DNA from: Hericium rajendrae | Lineage: Eukaryota > Basidiomycota > Agaricomycetes > Russulales > Hericiaceae | Direction of reading: 5' to 3' | Length of the DNA: 64,000 nt | Assembly: GCA_033439255.1 (NCBI GenBank) | Contig: CM065878.1 | Location: 1,736,001-1,800,000 of the forward strand | Shown: one piece after another, positions 1 to 11,138 of the stretch | Position numbering within the stretch: position 1 is the first letter of the stretch | How the letters are laid out: each line of letters begins with the position of its first letter | The notes under the pieces: model-generated | Databases searched by the model: none | What the model was told of the DNA's origin: nothing | Seen by the model: only the letters and a program-made list of their open reading frames with translations | Translations under genes and position numbers: made by a program

Positions 1-2072
1 ATCGTCATCTATGAGAAAAGCCTCGATCCTGTGTGAGGGCATCAGCAGCTTGTGTACGCTCGGTTTGCGAGGGCATGGGAGGCGAGCGGGGATCGAGTCG
101 AGCACGAAGAGCAAAGGACGACGATAACGGCGCGCGCATCGATGGGCCTGATGCGCCACCCCGCGCCATGCGGAGTTGAAACTCAGACGTCCCGGCCGAC
201 ATGCCGGATGCATATAAACACGTTTAAAACGGCCCTCATCAGAGTGAAACCTGTTTTCGCGCGACCTTGGGGATCTTGCCCGAAAGTTTGCCCAAGACTT
301 TAAACGACCGTTTAAATAGAAGATAAACAGTCAGACAATGTTCTCGGAAACCGCGCCACGCGAGCAACGCAGCGTCTGGTCGGCTTGCGTGGTTCTCGGA
401 CATAGCATCCCTGAGCGCGGGAGGCTATCTATTTGATGTCTATGCTCGGTTGCATGGGATGTCGACTGCCTGAAATGCACGAGTCAAAAATATCTTGTCG
501 TATCTGACAAGAACGTCCCTCAACGGGAGGATTTGTCCTTGTTTGGTTCTAGAGGGTAATGGGCCGAGACCGTGAGCCTTGAGGGGGGACATGTCCGGAA
601 ATGGGCTGCAGGCAAACAGATGCAAACATATGTAAATATGGCTCAAGATACATCTGGGAGTGCGGCGCTCGGTGTTACATAACGTCTAGTCTCCGAGCAG
701 ACCTTAGACAGAAGAAAGTCATTCTGTGTTTCATAACGTCCTCCATTGGCTATGACGTCCTCCCTGGACGCGCCGCGACGCTTAGACAGCTTGCTCTGCA
801 TGTCGCCCTCCTGTGCCTTTCCATCTACCTCTCACTCTCCTCTATATCCTTACAACTACCAAACATCCACTTCATGCGTTCTTTAGAACTTTCACATACC
901 ACGCTGTAGCTACGTATGCAAACTGAGCATTAATAATGATCGTCTCTCAGTGAGTAATCATACCCGCGACGTTATTGAATTCGAGACTTACTCCTTCGCC
1001 CTGCCACTATGCAGACAAGGTTCCGTCATAAATTGCTGGTTGCTCAGATGGTTTTGTAGCAGATGCATCTGAACCCGTGTCTCGGTGGTGTACTTGTGAA
1101 ATAGCAGTTTTACACTCGCACTTCTACAAGAGGGTGGTTTCTTCAGGTGCAAGGTCTGCCCCTCGTCTACTGGGGATCCCGTTACTTGTTTGTCATCGCG
1201 TTCGATTGGCAATCATGCTGGGACCCAGAAGCATCAATGTTACTCGAAAGAATACGCGGAGCGACGCAGTAGCAGATGTCCTTGCCACGACGTCTACCAC
1301 ATAATCCGGGCATTAAATGAGCCCGGGACCGAAGCCGGGACGTAGCCGGGAGCTGCGCAAGCCGGGCTCTACGTAAGCCAGAATCGACTTTCAAAAAGAC
1401 CTTGCAATTTGTACACGCACCTGAACCTTGCCATCCCACCGCACTGCCCCAACTACAGAATCCTTCATTGACTCTTTCATTCAAGTACACGCACGCTCTC
1501 GACCGTCTCTCTGTCGCTCGCTGTCTATGTCTCAACATCCAGAAAAGCTAACCACATATACTTAGTAGGGTACATACTGCTCACGCATATCACTAAACGT
1601 TAATATTGCCGCACAGAAACCATTCCTTCAGTTGTGCTGGTCTAAAGCTCGTCAATTTCCATCTTCAACGAGAAAGAGTGAGTTTTCCAAATCTTACTCC
1701 GTAGAACTGTTCCAAACGATTCCTCATGATCAGGAACAGCCCATTCATTGCGCATATATTCTCCGTTTCATCCCATCACGAGGAGAACTGTTACCAGTAG
1801 ACCATTACTGTGAAGCACATACGTCTTCTTTTCATATTTATCTGCTTACTCTGTCTGCATAGACGTTACAAAAACCCAGTGACCTCTTCGACTCTCCAAT
1901 ATCGGAGGATACTGCAACTAAGCCGGCAATTTGGCGCATATATCCATTCAAAGTCATCAGCTTCATACAGACATTATTTGTTTTTCCAGACGCCAATTCC
2001 TTTCCTTGACAATTGTTTTCTGCATCCCTAAATCATTAGAAGGCCTTGCTCCATCCTGATCTTTGCCTCACG
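1..2072. other. Left-edge non-coding stretch
   Basis: No convincing gene was found here. The open frames are short, lack recognisable domains and overlap one another on both strands. A GC-rich patch near 1310-1380 repeats a CCGGG-type motif several times. The last few hundred bases before 2073 are probably promoter and 5' leader of the first F-box gene. Confidence 0.5.
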
Positions 2073-3539
2073 ATGTCGACGACTCTCCCGATGCGTCGAG
2101 AAAAGCCATATATTGCCACAGAGATATTACTCTACATTTTTTTCCAATTCATGGCCTATAACACCAACAAAGCTGAAGCTCTCATCCGCCTGGCCCTAGT
2201 ATGCAGGGAGTGGCGGGACATCACCTACCAACACTGCAGATTCTGGCTCGATGTTGTGGGCCCTGATATTCCGGAGTCTTTCTTGGCGAGGCTTCTTCCG
2301 AGGTCTTTGACCTCTGTCTATTCCCTGTCTCTTCGTCCACGAATGTCCCAGTTCCCTGAAATCCTTGCAACTCATCTACACCAAATCGACTGTCTCGATC
2401 TCCTCATCCCTCTCTCGTTGAACGCCGCGATCATGAATAGCCTCAATGGCTATGCTCCTTACCTTCGGGAAGTCAAACTGATCGTCATGGATGATTTGAC
2501 TGAAGATTCAGAAGCGAGCAATCATACGTTACCGCTCACTCTCTTCAACGGTGGTGCTCCGCTTCTCAATTGTCTCGCGTTACTGGGAATCACCGTACCT
2601 TTGTCTTCAACTGTGTTCCGTGGCATGCATTCCATCGACCTCGGACCTTGGAACGCCTGGTCTGGCCCACAATATCCCTTTATCCCTCTACTGGATGCAT
2701 TGCGCAACGCCCCTAGCTTGGAGGTCGTCATCCTCACTGATTGCATACAGACGGCAGATTCAAACCTCAGTCCCGATTTCGTTGCGCACTTGCCTAACCT
2801 CAAGATTCTTGATGTCACAGGAGTCTCATCTGACATCCTTACGGTTGCCCTGGCTCTTGTCTTGCCTCCTTCTTGCCATATCCAGCTTTGCGGTAGGACT
2901 GGGGGCGATTATTACGAACTTCTGACCGCGTTCATGAAAAATGCCATCTCGCTCGCCACGCATTCTATGAAACTTAACATCGAAGTGAAGTCGACTGCAC
3001 TTCTTTTTGGCCTTGAAGGCGACGACATGCCTTCGAAGCTACAAGCATGTTTTCCGGACCGAGATGGCCATCTCCTGGTCATCGCGTCAACACTATTCCC
3101 TATGGAAAGAATTCGAGGGATCGCAGTACGAGGAAACAGCCTGCGTAACATTTACGCTGCTTGGTGGTGTTTCTTGCCATCTTGGAACCGCGTGAGGAAG
3201 CTTTCACTCTCTGGAGACAGTGCTCTCGATCTCTTGCTCGCCCTCAGCCACCTCGGTAGACTTTTTCCCTCTTTGCCTCGATTGTCCACCCTCCATCTCG
3301 CTGAGATTGACTTTGAGATGGCCACTGTTGGACTGAATATGACCTTGGCGGACCTTGTGCTACAGTGCTTGGACCAACCCAGATGCCGTTCAATGACGCT
3401 CATAGTGGAAGGCTCTCGCACGACAAAGCAGATACTCGCCTCTATCTTGGAGAGCGCGAGACAGGATGTCGAACTCGAGTGGGACGGTGAGGAATACTTT
3501 TCGGAGACTGAATCGCTGGTTAGTGAGGGAGAGAAATAG
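2073..3539 (+). CDS. F-box protein (array member 1)
   Basis: This single-exon gene encodes about 488 residues. The first ATG of the frame (2073) is chosen because the frame upstream of it has only a non-ATG start. Residues about 10-60 form an F-box-like domain (EILLYIFFQFMAYN then LALVCREWRDITYQHCRFW), which in this family recruits Skp1 of an SCF ubiquitin ligase. The rest has the weak leucine-rich texture typical of the large fungal F-box families. The C-terminus is acidic (ELEWDGEEYFSETESL). It is a close paralogue of the gene at 7011-8543: both share the segments DIPESFL, NAPSLE and ILTDCI/VLTDCI in order. No intron is needed. The substrate is unknown. Confidence 0.85.
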   Translation: MSTTLPMRREKPYIATEILLYIFFQFMAYNTNKAEALIRLALVCREWRDITYQHCRFWLDVVGPDIPESFLARLLPRSLTSVYSLSLRPRMSQFPEILATHLHQIDCLDLLIPLSLNAAIMNSLNGYAPYLREVKLIVMDDLTEDSEASNHTLPLTLFNGGAPLLNCLALLGITVPLSSTVFRGMHSIDLGPWNAWSGPQYPFIPLLDALRNAPSLEVVILTDCIQTADSNLSPDFVAHLPNLKILDVTGVSSDILTVALALVLPPSCHIQLCGRTGGDYYELLTAFMKNAISLATHSMKLNIEVKSTALLFGLEGDDMPSKLQACFPDRDGHLLVIASTLFPMERIRGIAVRGNSLRNIYAAWWCFLPSWNRVRKLSLSGDSALDLLLALSHLGRLFPSLPRLSTLHLAEIDFEMATVGLNMTLADLVLQCLDQPRCRSMTLIVEGSRTTKQILASILESARQDVELEWDGEEYFSETESLVSEGEK

Positions 3540-4411
3540 ACGACGTATCCACGTGTTTGGCCTGGGCGATAGAGGGGATTCATGGTTTGCATCACTGTCG
3601 CATGAACTTTCAGAAAGTGTATAATATGTAACGATAAAGAAGGAGGTGGTATGGGGTCATGAGCTTTGCTCTATATCCCCGATTCCGATGGAAATTGAGC
3701 ACCATGCATCAAATTATCTACCGACCATGCATGAGCCCAGGGACTGCATCCCTCAGCTACATCGTATTAGCTGGCGCTTAGTGCTTTTTTAAAGTCTCCT
3801 TTCATTCATAGTAAGTACTCAGCCCTGTTCTGCATGTGCCGTCAAGAAACACGCATGGGTGGGCCACAACGTTAACGTATACGATTTACGAATAGAATTC
3901 TTTATGCTCCAAGAAATAACAGACGCACACAGAGAGAGAAACAGATAGTTGGTTGTGTTGATATTTTCCGCCGATGATGGGAGAACGTGGGCGTTCATGC
4001 CGTGTAGCTGCACCTTCAGGTCCGACTCCCGATCACGCCACTTCCACCGCCAGGAGCCACTCTTGCTCTTGCGGTATTCAAACGTTCACCCTTGACGTTC
4101 TCCCACTGCCTTTATCAATAATCTCTTCATAGGAAAAAACGCTCTTTGTGGTAATTTACGCGTGGCAGGCATTTTCCTTTTCAATCCGGGTTCAGCATAA
4201 ACGTCTGGTCAGTACCTTGAGACTGTTAACACGCTGTTGCTCACAGAGACGGTAGTTTTATATCACATGTAAGTTTTCATAAACTGCTGAGATGGATTAT
4301 CCCCGTTAATCGAGGGCGCAGCGTCGACATTGTGAGCGTATTGTCTCAAAACGAGGTTTGTCTACTCCGTCTCTCACCTGGATATATGAAGCAACAAATA
4401 CATACTTTTAG
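3540..4411. other. Intergenic gap between F-box genes 1 and 2
   Basis: Nothing coding is supported here. It presumably contains the 3' end of F-box gene 1 and the promoter of F-box gene 2. Confidence 0.5.
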
Positions 4412-6097
4412 ATGAACATCTCTCGAATGGAGAACGCATATACCCCGAAAGACCCACTTGTCACTGTTCCTGCCGAAGTGTTCCTCCGGATCATATCATT
4501 TCTCCCGGCCGCGGACCCGTGTTCTCGCAAAAATCTTGGGTGGATGAAAGCGGCTCATGTCAGTAGAAAATGGATGGCGCTCATCAACAACTGTGCGACA
4601 GTGTGGGCCGACAACGTCAGCGATGTTCTTGGCCCTTACTGGTTAACAGAGATGATGAATAGATCCCGTACAAGCGCACTCTCAGTTTTTCTTAATCCGG
4701 CACGTCTGGTCCCTGCGGGCTCTCAACGAATAGAGGATTTCATCCTGGCACGCGAATCAATACTGGCATCATCTAAAGTGGATCGCCTCATGGCGTTAGA
4801 ATGGACCATCCTGCAGACTCACATGCCTCAGATTCGCTCCATCAATCTAGTGTTGCCTGCCGGTCCACATGACTTGGGATTCTTGAACATCCCTGCTCCC
4901 ATCTTGACTCACATCGTCCTGCAAACGCCGACACCATACCGTCCTCCCTTTTTAGTGTCGCTTCCAAGCTCGAACTTCTTTCCCAGTGCTAGTCCGATTA
5001 TAAAGCTGATCATGCACCGTCTAAAGCCCTCATGGTCCTACATTTCTCTCAGCACTACCATCACACATCTCGAATTGAGACTTTCATCGGAACCCGAAGA
5101 TATAATGCGCTCGCTCAATCTCCCTGCGGATGACTACGACATGATGTGTTCTGCCTTGTCAAACCTTGTTCTCCTCGATGTACTCATCCTCCATGGCATC
5201 TTTCCCTTGACTATTTCCGTTCCAGAACTTAGGGAACTTAATTTCGCTTCATTGTCTCTCCTGGATCTGAAGGGCCCGGCGCACACCTGTCTGGACTTCA
5301 TCTCCCGCACGTTCGTCCCTCCCCGCTGCTACACCAAGGTGGAATGCTATGCAACTAGTGAAGAAACCCTGGACTTGTCGTGCATGAAACGGGTCCTCTG
5401 CGCTGTTCCCACTCGCACGTGCGTTCAAGTAGTGGCATCCCTACAGCTGGAATCGCATTTTTTTAAGATATGCAACGGTCACCGAAGAAATGTCCTGAAT
5501 GAAGAACAATCGAGCCAGTTTGAAATCACCTTGTACCATCCTGTTGCAGAGAGGTTCTTGCTGCCGGCGTTAGACTTGTTGTCTGGAATGAACCCCCACT
5601 CGCTTTGCTTATCTGACGCTGACGAACTTTGGGTACTGGAGACTTGGTCCCAGTTTTTCGAGTTGTTTCCCAACTTACAAGTCCTGCACCTCCATCATAC
5701 CCTCGCCGAATCTTTTATCGAAAACACCTGGGTTTCGCGGTTCCGTACGGTCCTTCCCAACCTGAACATGCTCGTTTGCATGGATTCAAATTTCAGATCC
5801 AAATCGCTTCACTCAAATGTTTCACACTTCAAGCTGCTCGTCGAAGGCTTGGCAGCTCGCTATGAGAATCCCGAAATGCCCTTGCTCTCCGTAGTCGTGA
5901 ACGAAACCTTTGATATCTCCTCGATCACCCGTCTTCGAGAGGTTGCTGAGGTATTCGCTTATGAAGATGGCCTTTGGTGCCCGATACACGACCAGGAGCT
6001 GCTGGATTGTCCAGAGGAATACAACAGCCAACACTATGCGTCATCGGAGGACTCCCAGGAGCACTGGTCAGACGAGGATTATTCTCAGGAGGCTTAA
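4412..6097 (+). CDS. F-box protein (array member 2)
   Basis: This single-exon gene encodes 561 residues from an ATG at 4412. The F-box-like segment is near residues 18-70 (VPAEVFLRIISFLPAAD, then AAHVSRKWMALINNCATVWAD). The long C-terminal part is leucine-rich but has no further domain I recognise, and it ends in an acidic, serine-rich tail. Length and layout match array member 5 (12426-14084) better than member 1; both have the AATHVSREW/AAHVSRKW type of motif and a following SALSV/CPLSV segment. By family it should be a substrate adaptor for an SCF ubiquitin ligase; the target cannot be told from sequence. Confidence 0.85.
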   Translation: MNISRMENAYTPKDPLVTVPAEVFLRIISFLPAADPCSRKNLGWMKAAHVSRKWMALINNCATVWADNVSDVLGPYWLTEMMNRSRTSALSVFLNPARLVPAGSQRIEDFILARESILASSKVDRLMALEWTILQTHMPQIRSINLVLPAGPHDLGFLNIPAPILTHIVLQTPTPYRPPFLVSLPSSNFFPSASPIIKLIMHRLKPSWSYISLSTTITHLELRLSSEPEDIMRSLNLPADDYDMMCSALSNLVLLDVLILHGIFPLTISVPELRELNFASLSLLDLKGPAHTCLDFISRTFVPPRCYTKVECYATSEETLDLSCMKRVLCAVPTRTCVQVVASLQLESHFFKICNGHRRNVLNEEQSSQFEITLYHPVAERFLLPALDLLSGMNPHSLCLSDADELWVLETWSQFFELFPNLQVLHLHHTLAESFIENTWVSRFRTVLPNLNMLVCMDSNFRSKSLHSNVSHFKLLVEGLAARYENPEMPLLSVVVNETFDISSITRLREVAEVFAYEDGLWCPIHDQELLDCPEEYNSQHYASSEDSQEHWSDEDYSQEA

Positions 6098-7010
6098 ACC
6101 CCGAGTGCGCCCTTTTTGTTTCTAATAGTTATAATAATTGCGGTTCTGAAAGACATGAACCGCGACAGGGCGGAGCAGAAAGTTTCAGATGGATGCTTCC
6201 ATCCAGCTTTACAAATAGATTGGTTGTACCAACGATGCCAGGAGAGTGGAAATACGAGTGTCAATGCTGTCTGAGCATTCCGCTATGACAATGATTGTCA
6301 GGGCTTGCGGGCGCTTCTTTGGCGCATGTTGAACGTGCAGGGACTTGTTCTTGCGTCCTGCAACGTTAAGCCGAATATATGCTATTAAAAGTCGCACCGT
6401 TGACGTACTGGAGCATTCACTATGTCAATGATGAAGATGAAAATCTATGTGTGTGAGAGAGTGAGGGAGAACAAATGTGTTGGTGTGGTGGGATGGCAAG
6501 CTTGGGGCTAACTGCGTACGCCTGGAATCTAGGAGGCTTCGACAGTCGCTTTAGCGCCCGGCCCACGTAGCGCCTGGCCCACATAGCGCCCGGCTCATGT
6601 AGCACTTGCCTTCATGCTCTGTAATGGCCAGGATTTCCAGAACATCTTGGTGCGTATAAACTCCGGATGGCGTTCCCTCTGTCAGGATAATATCTCTTTG
6701 CAACTCATTCTCTCGTATTTTAGTCTATCCGACAACTTCATGGATCCGAGGCGGGGCATGCCTATGCCCGTCTTCTCTTATGACAAATTCAAACCCTCCA
6801 TTTCAGCTACCATTGGAACTCGAAAGATAGCAACAAGACCTGGAAAACCAACATGTTCAGAGGACTCTTTCAACAAGATCTTCAGCATAAGCACAAGTTC
6901 GACGGCCTGAACTTTTTTTATCGTTCCGTTTTCCGCACTCTTATACACTTGAATAATTCGCTCTACAAACCGATGCCTACCGTTCAACCCCTCTCTAATT
7001 CATCCCTCCT
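6098..7010. other. Intergenic gap with a short minisatellite
   Basis: This lies between the convergent F-box genes 2 and 3. No gene is supported. It contains the 16-bp tandem repeat listed separately. Confidence 0.5.
6552..6610. repeat. 16-bp tandem repeat, about 3.7 units
   Basis: Units start at 6552, 6568, 6584 and 6600 with an exact period of 16. The unit is TAGCGCCCGGCCCACG with one to three changes per copy, and the last copy is partial. Confidence 0.85.
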
Positions 7011-8543
7011 CTATTCTTCTTCACCATTCATCAATGCGCCTGGCTCCGAAAACTCTTCCTCACCATCCCACTCCAGTTCGTCCTCCTCGTAACCCAGTGA
7101 TTCCGTCTCCGAAAAGTCTTCCTCACCATCCCACTCCAGTTCCACTTCCTGGTCACCATGCTCCAAGATATACCCCAGAACCTGCTCTGTCGTGCGGCAG
7201 ACGTTCACTATGAGCGTCAGTGAACGCCCTCTGGCCCGCACCAAGCACTCTCGCAAACAACCAGCCACCGTCATGTGTAGTCCACCGCTTTCCATGCCGA
7301 AGTCGACGTAAGAGAGGTGGAGGACAGACAAATCAGCTAAAGCTCCAGCGTTGGTGTCAAGATGACTCAGTGCGTCCAAGAGATCGACAGCACTACGTCC
7401 AGAGAGAGCAAGGGTGCACACATGGTTCCAAGATAACAAGAACGAGGACCAAGCTGGGCAAAGATTGTACGTGTTGTCCCCCCTTACTATGATTTCTGAT
7501 ATCCTGTCCATAGGAAACAGACTCGAAGCGCTGACCAGGAGATGACCTCCTGAGTCTGGGAAGGATGCTGCCATATTCCATGCCAGGCCTTTGCCATCTA
7601 GGCGCAGACAAACTCGACCCCACATGATCTCGATTGTGAGACACATGGACCGTGTAGTCGGAAAAGTGAGACCCTTCATGAAACGTCCCCAAAGAGTCCG
7701 ATAGTCGCGTGGCGTCCTGCCACAAAGCTTGATCTCGCATGAAGAAGGCAAGGCTATTGCGAGGACAAAGTTCATTATTGTGGACGAGACGCCTGTAAGA
7801 TCCAGCCGTTTCAAGTTCGGCAAGTCTGCGATGAGATCCGCGCTGAGGTTTGAATCCGAAATCCGTATACAATCTGTGAGGACAATGCTCTCCAAGCTAG
7901 GGGCGTTATGCAAGGCATCAAGCAGAGCTATAGCGTGGTATTGCGGCAGAGACAACGGGTTTGACGGGTTCCAAGGTCCGAGGTCGATGGAATGCATACC
8001 GCGGAAGACAGCCGGAGACAAGGGCATGGTGAACCCCGATAGCTCTACAGAACGGAGTACCGGAGTACAGCCCCCGAAGAAAGTCAGTGGCAATGTACGA
8101 TCGCCGGGTACTTGATCCTGGATTGGAAAGAAGTCTACACCATGCAAGAGTTTCAATTTGAGAGTGCCAAGGTCGGGTGCCAAGGTATTGAGGCTGTTGA
8201 TGATCGGGATGCAAAGCGACGCAGGAATCAAGAGATCCAGAGAGTCTATGCGGTACAACTGAGCCGCCAGGATTTCGTGGAAGAGGGGTGTACGAGCACG
8301 ATGAGTGAGAGAAACGGTGGCCGTTGAACACTTTGGCAGGAGCTCGCCCAAGAATGATTCCGGAATATCAAGTCCGACCAGATCCACCCAGAATTTGTAG
8401 TGCTCGCAAGCCATATCCCTCCACCGCCTGCACACTAGCGCTAAGCGGATCAGCACTCCAGGCTTGTTGAGGTTGTACGCCATGAACTCGAAGAAAATCC
8501 TCAAAAGGATTTCACTCGGTATATGCAGATCCTCTCCACACAT
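7011..8543 (-). CDS. F-box protein (array member 3) with duplicated acidic tail
   Basis: This single-exon minus-strand gene encodes about 510 residues. The first ATG of the frame is at 8543; the frame upstream of it has only a GTG. The F-box-like domain lies near residues 5-60 (IPSEILLRIFFEFMAYN, LALVCRRWRDMACEHYKFW). It is the closest paralogue of member 1, in inverted orientation. The C-terminal acidic motif ELEWDGEE-FSE is present twice, about 21 codons apart, where member 1 has it once. This corresponds to a near-perfect direct DNA repeat (about 7044-7080 and 7106-7142). It is probably an SCF substrate adaptor; the target is unknown. Confidence 0.85.
   Translation of the reverse strand: MCGEDLHIPSEILLRIFFEFMAYNLNKPGVLIRLALVCRRWRDMACEHYKFWVDLVGLDIPESFLGELLPKCSTATVSLTHRARTPLFHEILAAQLYRIDSLDLLIPASLCIPIINSLNTLAPDLGTLKLKLLHGVDFFPIQDQVPGDRTLPLTFFGGCTPVLRSVELSGFTMPLSPAVFRGMHSIDLGPWNPSNPLSLPQYHAIALLDALHNAPSLESIVLTDCIRISDSNLSADLIADLPNLKRLDLTGVSSTIMNFVLAIALPSSCEIKLCGRTPRDYRTLWGRFMKGLTFPTTRSMCLTIEIMWGRVCLRLDGKGLAWNMAASFPDSGGHLLVSASSLFPMDRISEIIVRGDNTYNLCPAWSSFLLSWNHVCTLALSGRSAVDLLDALSHLDTNAGALADLSVLHLSYVDFGMESGGLHMTVAGCLRECLVRARGRSLTLIVNVCRTTEQVLGYILEHGDQEVELEWDGEEDFSETESLGYEEDELEWDGEEEFSEPGALMNGEEE
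7044..7142. repeat. 63-bp in-frame tail duplication
   Basis: Two near-identical stretches of about 35 bp lie 63 bp apart inside the 3' end of F-box gene 3, giving two copies of the acidic peptide motif. The period is a multiple of three, so the frame is kept. Confidence 0.8.
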
Positions 8544-9595
8544 TGTGCGAGTCGTGAGTATTCTGGGTAAAGGAGGATGAGCGGCAACGTCGTACAGGCA
8601 ATATGCGATTTCTAAGCAATGCACTTACTATCTGAAAATCTGCGCAGCATCTTTATGGTCAAGTCTGAACAATTCGAATGGATGTATGCGTCGAATTCCC
8701 TCGTTATACCGAGGAATGCAAGATATAACTATAACGATGATAGGTTCCCGATAAGCATTTGAACGCGTCAATAGATTGCATATACTATACGTCTCTGTCC
8801 AATCACTGCTAACAGTCTCCTTGCGACAGGATCGCGTGTGCCCGATTTTGTCAAGGAAGTGGGTGTATGCGTGGCCAATGACTCCTACAAAGCAGCGCAA
8901 ACCTTTCAAATACCGATGAGCCGTTATCTGTTCAAAACCTACCTTTTTGTTCGTAGCCGAGGGAAATAAACGAAATGTAGCAGAGAGCACAATACGGTAA
9001 ACTGCTTCTTGATTCAGGTATAGACAGTGAGAAAGTGTGAGGTGAGACTGTATGAGATAGAGGAATTGCGTTCTTGGAGGAGCGTCTGAGAGCACAAGAT
9101 AATACCTTCCCTCACTTTTCACACACACGCGATCACATGGCATTTGCCGGTGAATTTGGCGCGCCGCGAATATATCGTATGCGCCAACTTTTCCACCATC
9201 AAAGACAGACACATCCCTATTACATCAAGCTGAATCCGAATAAGAAAGACCTTCCCATTTTTAGAGCAGAAGAATACGTGCGGTTGACGATGTCCGTGGA
9301 TGGTCCCGGTAAGGTTTGAGGAGCTCGTTTGATCCATTCCTCGTAGCGTACTGCTTTACTACCGGACGCATGCAAGGGCTAGAGTTGAACTGCCACTGGA
9401 CGTTCAATCAAGTCAATCTGCCAAGAACGAGTAGGATACATGGACATAAGAAGACGAAGAAGCAACGCAGTATTAGAACATGAACTTCAATATCATATAC
9501 TCGAACGCAGTGGAGATGAGGAACCTGCTAATTGTGCGTAGGTTACACGTCACAGACAATCCGTTTCTGATTGGTAGGACATTGTGTCTGTCATT
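8544..9595. other. Gap between F-box genes 3 and 4
   Basis: No gene is supported. A minus-strand open frame of 194 codons (8628-9212) has no recognisable domain and may be leader or chance. A GTAAGT-like donor on the minus strand near 8627 could mark a 5'-leader intron of F-box gene 3. Confidence 0.4.
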
Positions 9596-11138
9596 CTAAG
9601 CCCATCCGTCTGTATCATAAAAGCGGCCACAATAGTCGCTCTCGGGACAGAGAGTGGAATGAAGAGGAAGCTGCCACGCGCCGACTTCTCGATCACATAT
9701 CCACCATGGCCCTTCTGATCCCTGTTGTCTTGCGATCTCTGTTGAGCAGTGCTTGCAGCCAGAGATAGTCGCTTGTTGTACATGCGACTCCATTTGCCGC
9801 GCTCGAACCCACTGCACTACCCCCGTGTGGTCGTCGTGCTCATAATGATTGATGTTGAATGCGAGGTGTTGTAGGCGCGGAACAGCAAATGTACCATCAA
9901 ACTGTAATAGATGGGGAAACAAAGACCAAGGATTCGGGACATCAAAATGAACCTTTTTCAGACCTGTAAAACGAGAGATGGAGGGGAGCACCGTAGGAAT
10001 GGAACCCGAGGCTGAGTCGAACACCACCCGCATCCTTGTAATATCTGTGAATGCAGCTATCTGGATAGAGGAGAGATCGAGAGCTTGTAATATGGATGGG
10101 ATAACGGTGATATGTCTATCACCGAGGCGCCATAGAAATCGCGGTCCATGTACCGGCGAGAAATGCTGACCGATATTTTGACCGACACACCAAATGGCGA
10201 CATGGGCTTCATTGAACCTCATGGAAAGCCGGAATGTATGCAGGATCTGTGTGGAAAAGAGAGACTCTAGGTACTTTCCAATAATGGTAGGGGTCTCCGC
10301 CCGTGGGGATGCATGGCTCCAGTCGTCCACCTTGAGGCAGATGGCCATGCCTTCCGCCCCCGAGATAGCACGAGCAAGCAGGACACAATCGGTTGACGAT
10401 CTGGTTCCCAGGCAGAGAGACATGAGGCGGGGTAAAGACACGTGTATGGATTCGTCTGGCGGCGGTATCGGGGCCGCGTTTTCCAGATGCAAAGTCTCGA
10501 TCCGTCTCATGCACGTCAAACTGTCAAAGAGCAGTGTATATGGTGTCTGTGTCGCAGATGAGTTTCCTGAGTCGCATTTTACTGTGAGGGATACGAGGTT
10601 CGTAGGCACGACTGTTTGCCATGCAATATTGAGATTGAGCAGGGTAAATGATTTCAGCATGGGCGTTGCGTCCGGGATTGACGTGAGTGGGAAAGTGCTT
10701 TCAAAAACATTGTGATGGAGCGTCAGATGCTGGAGATTCATCGCCGCTGGCATGATCAAAGCCAGAGCACTGTCGACAGTGGAATCATCCGTTAAATCAA
10801 TATGCAAGGTTTCGATACGCGAGGCATTTCCTTGGATAAAAGATGCGAGGATGGAGGAATAATGGGCTGTGATGGACAACGGAACTGGCCTGGGCCATCT
10901 CACTCCAAAGCTGAGCACATCTCAGGCCGCGTTTAAGGCTCACGTGTCTCCATAACCCCGGATAGCGAAGAACCTCCTTTCTCCAATGCTGGCAGACTAA
11001 ACTGAGAGTTACTCCAAAGGCGGGGTCGCCGTTGGTTGCTAACAAGAAAATGGCGTCGAGGATTTCACGGGGCAGTCTCTGCCACGGAAGTTGGGAGTTC
11101 CTCTTGTAGTGGACCATGGAGGCAACACGTTTTGCCAT
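9596..11138 (-). pseudogene. F-box gene (array member 4) with one frame break
   Basis: The N-terminal part (11138 down to about 10900) encodes a clear F-box-like domain (QLPWQRLPREILDAIFLL, then LSLVCQHWRKEVLRYPGLW). The body (about 10900 to 9596) continues in another frame with the expected PVPLSITAHY segment and a leucine-rich region of some 430 codons. The two frames meet at a GCCCAGGCC stretch near 10893-10900. Removing one C of the CCC run would join them. No intron of plausible size fits the junction. It is either a recently broken gene or a consensus error. Without the break the product would be about 510 residues. It is more distant from the other array members. Confidence 0.7.
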
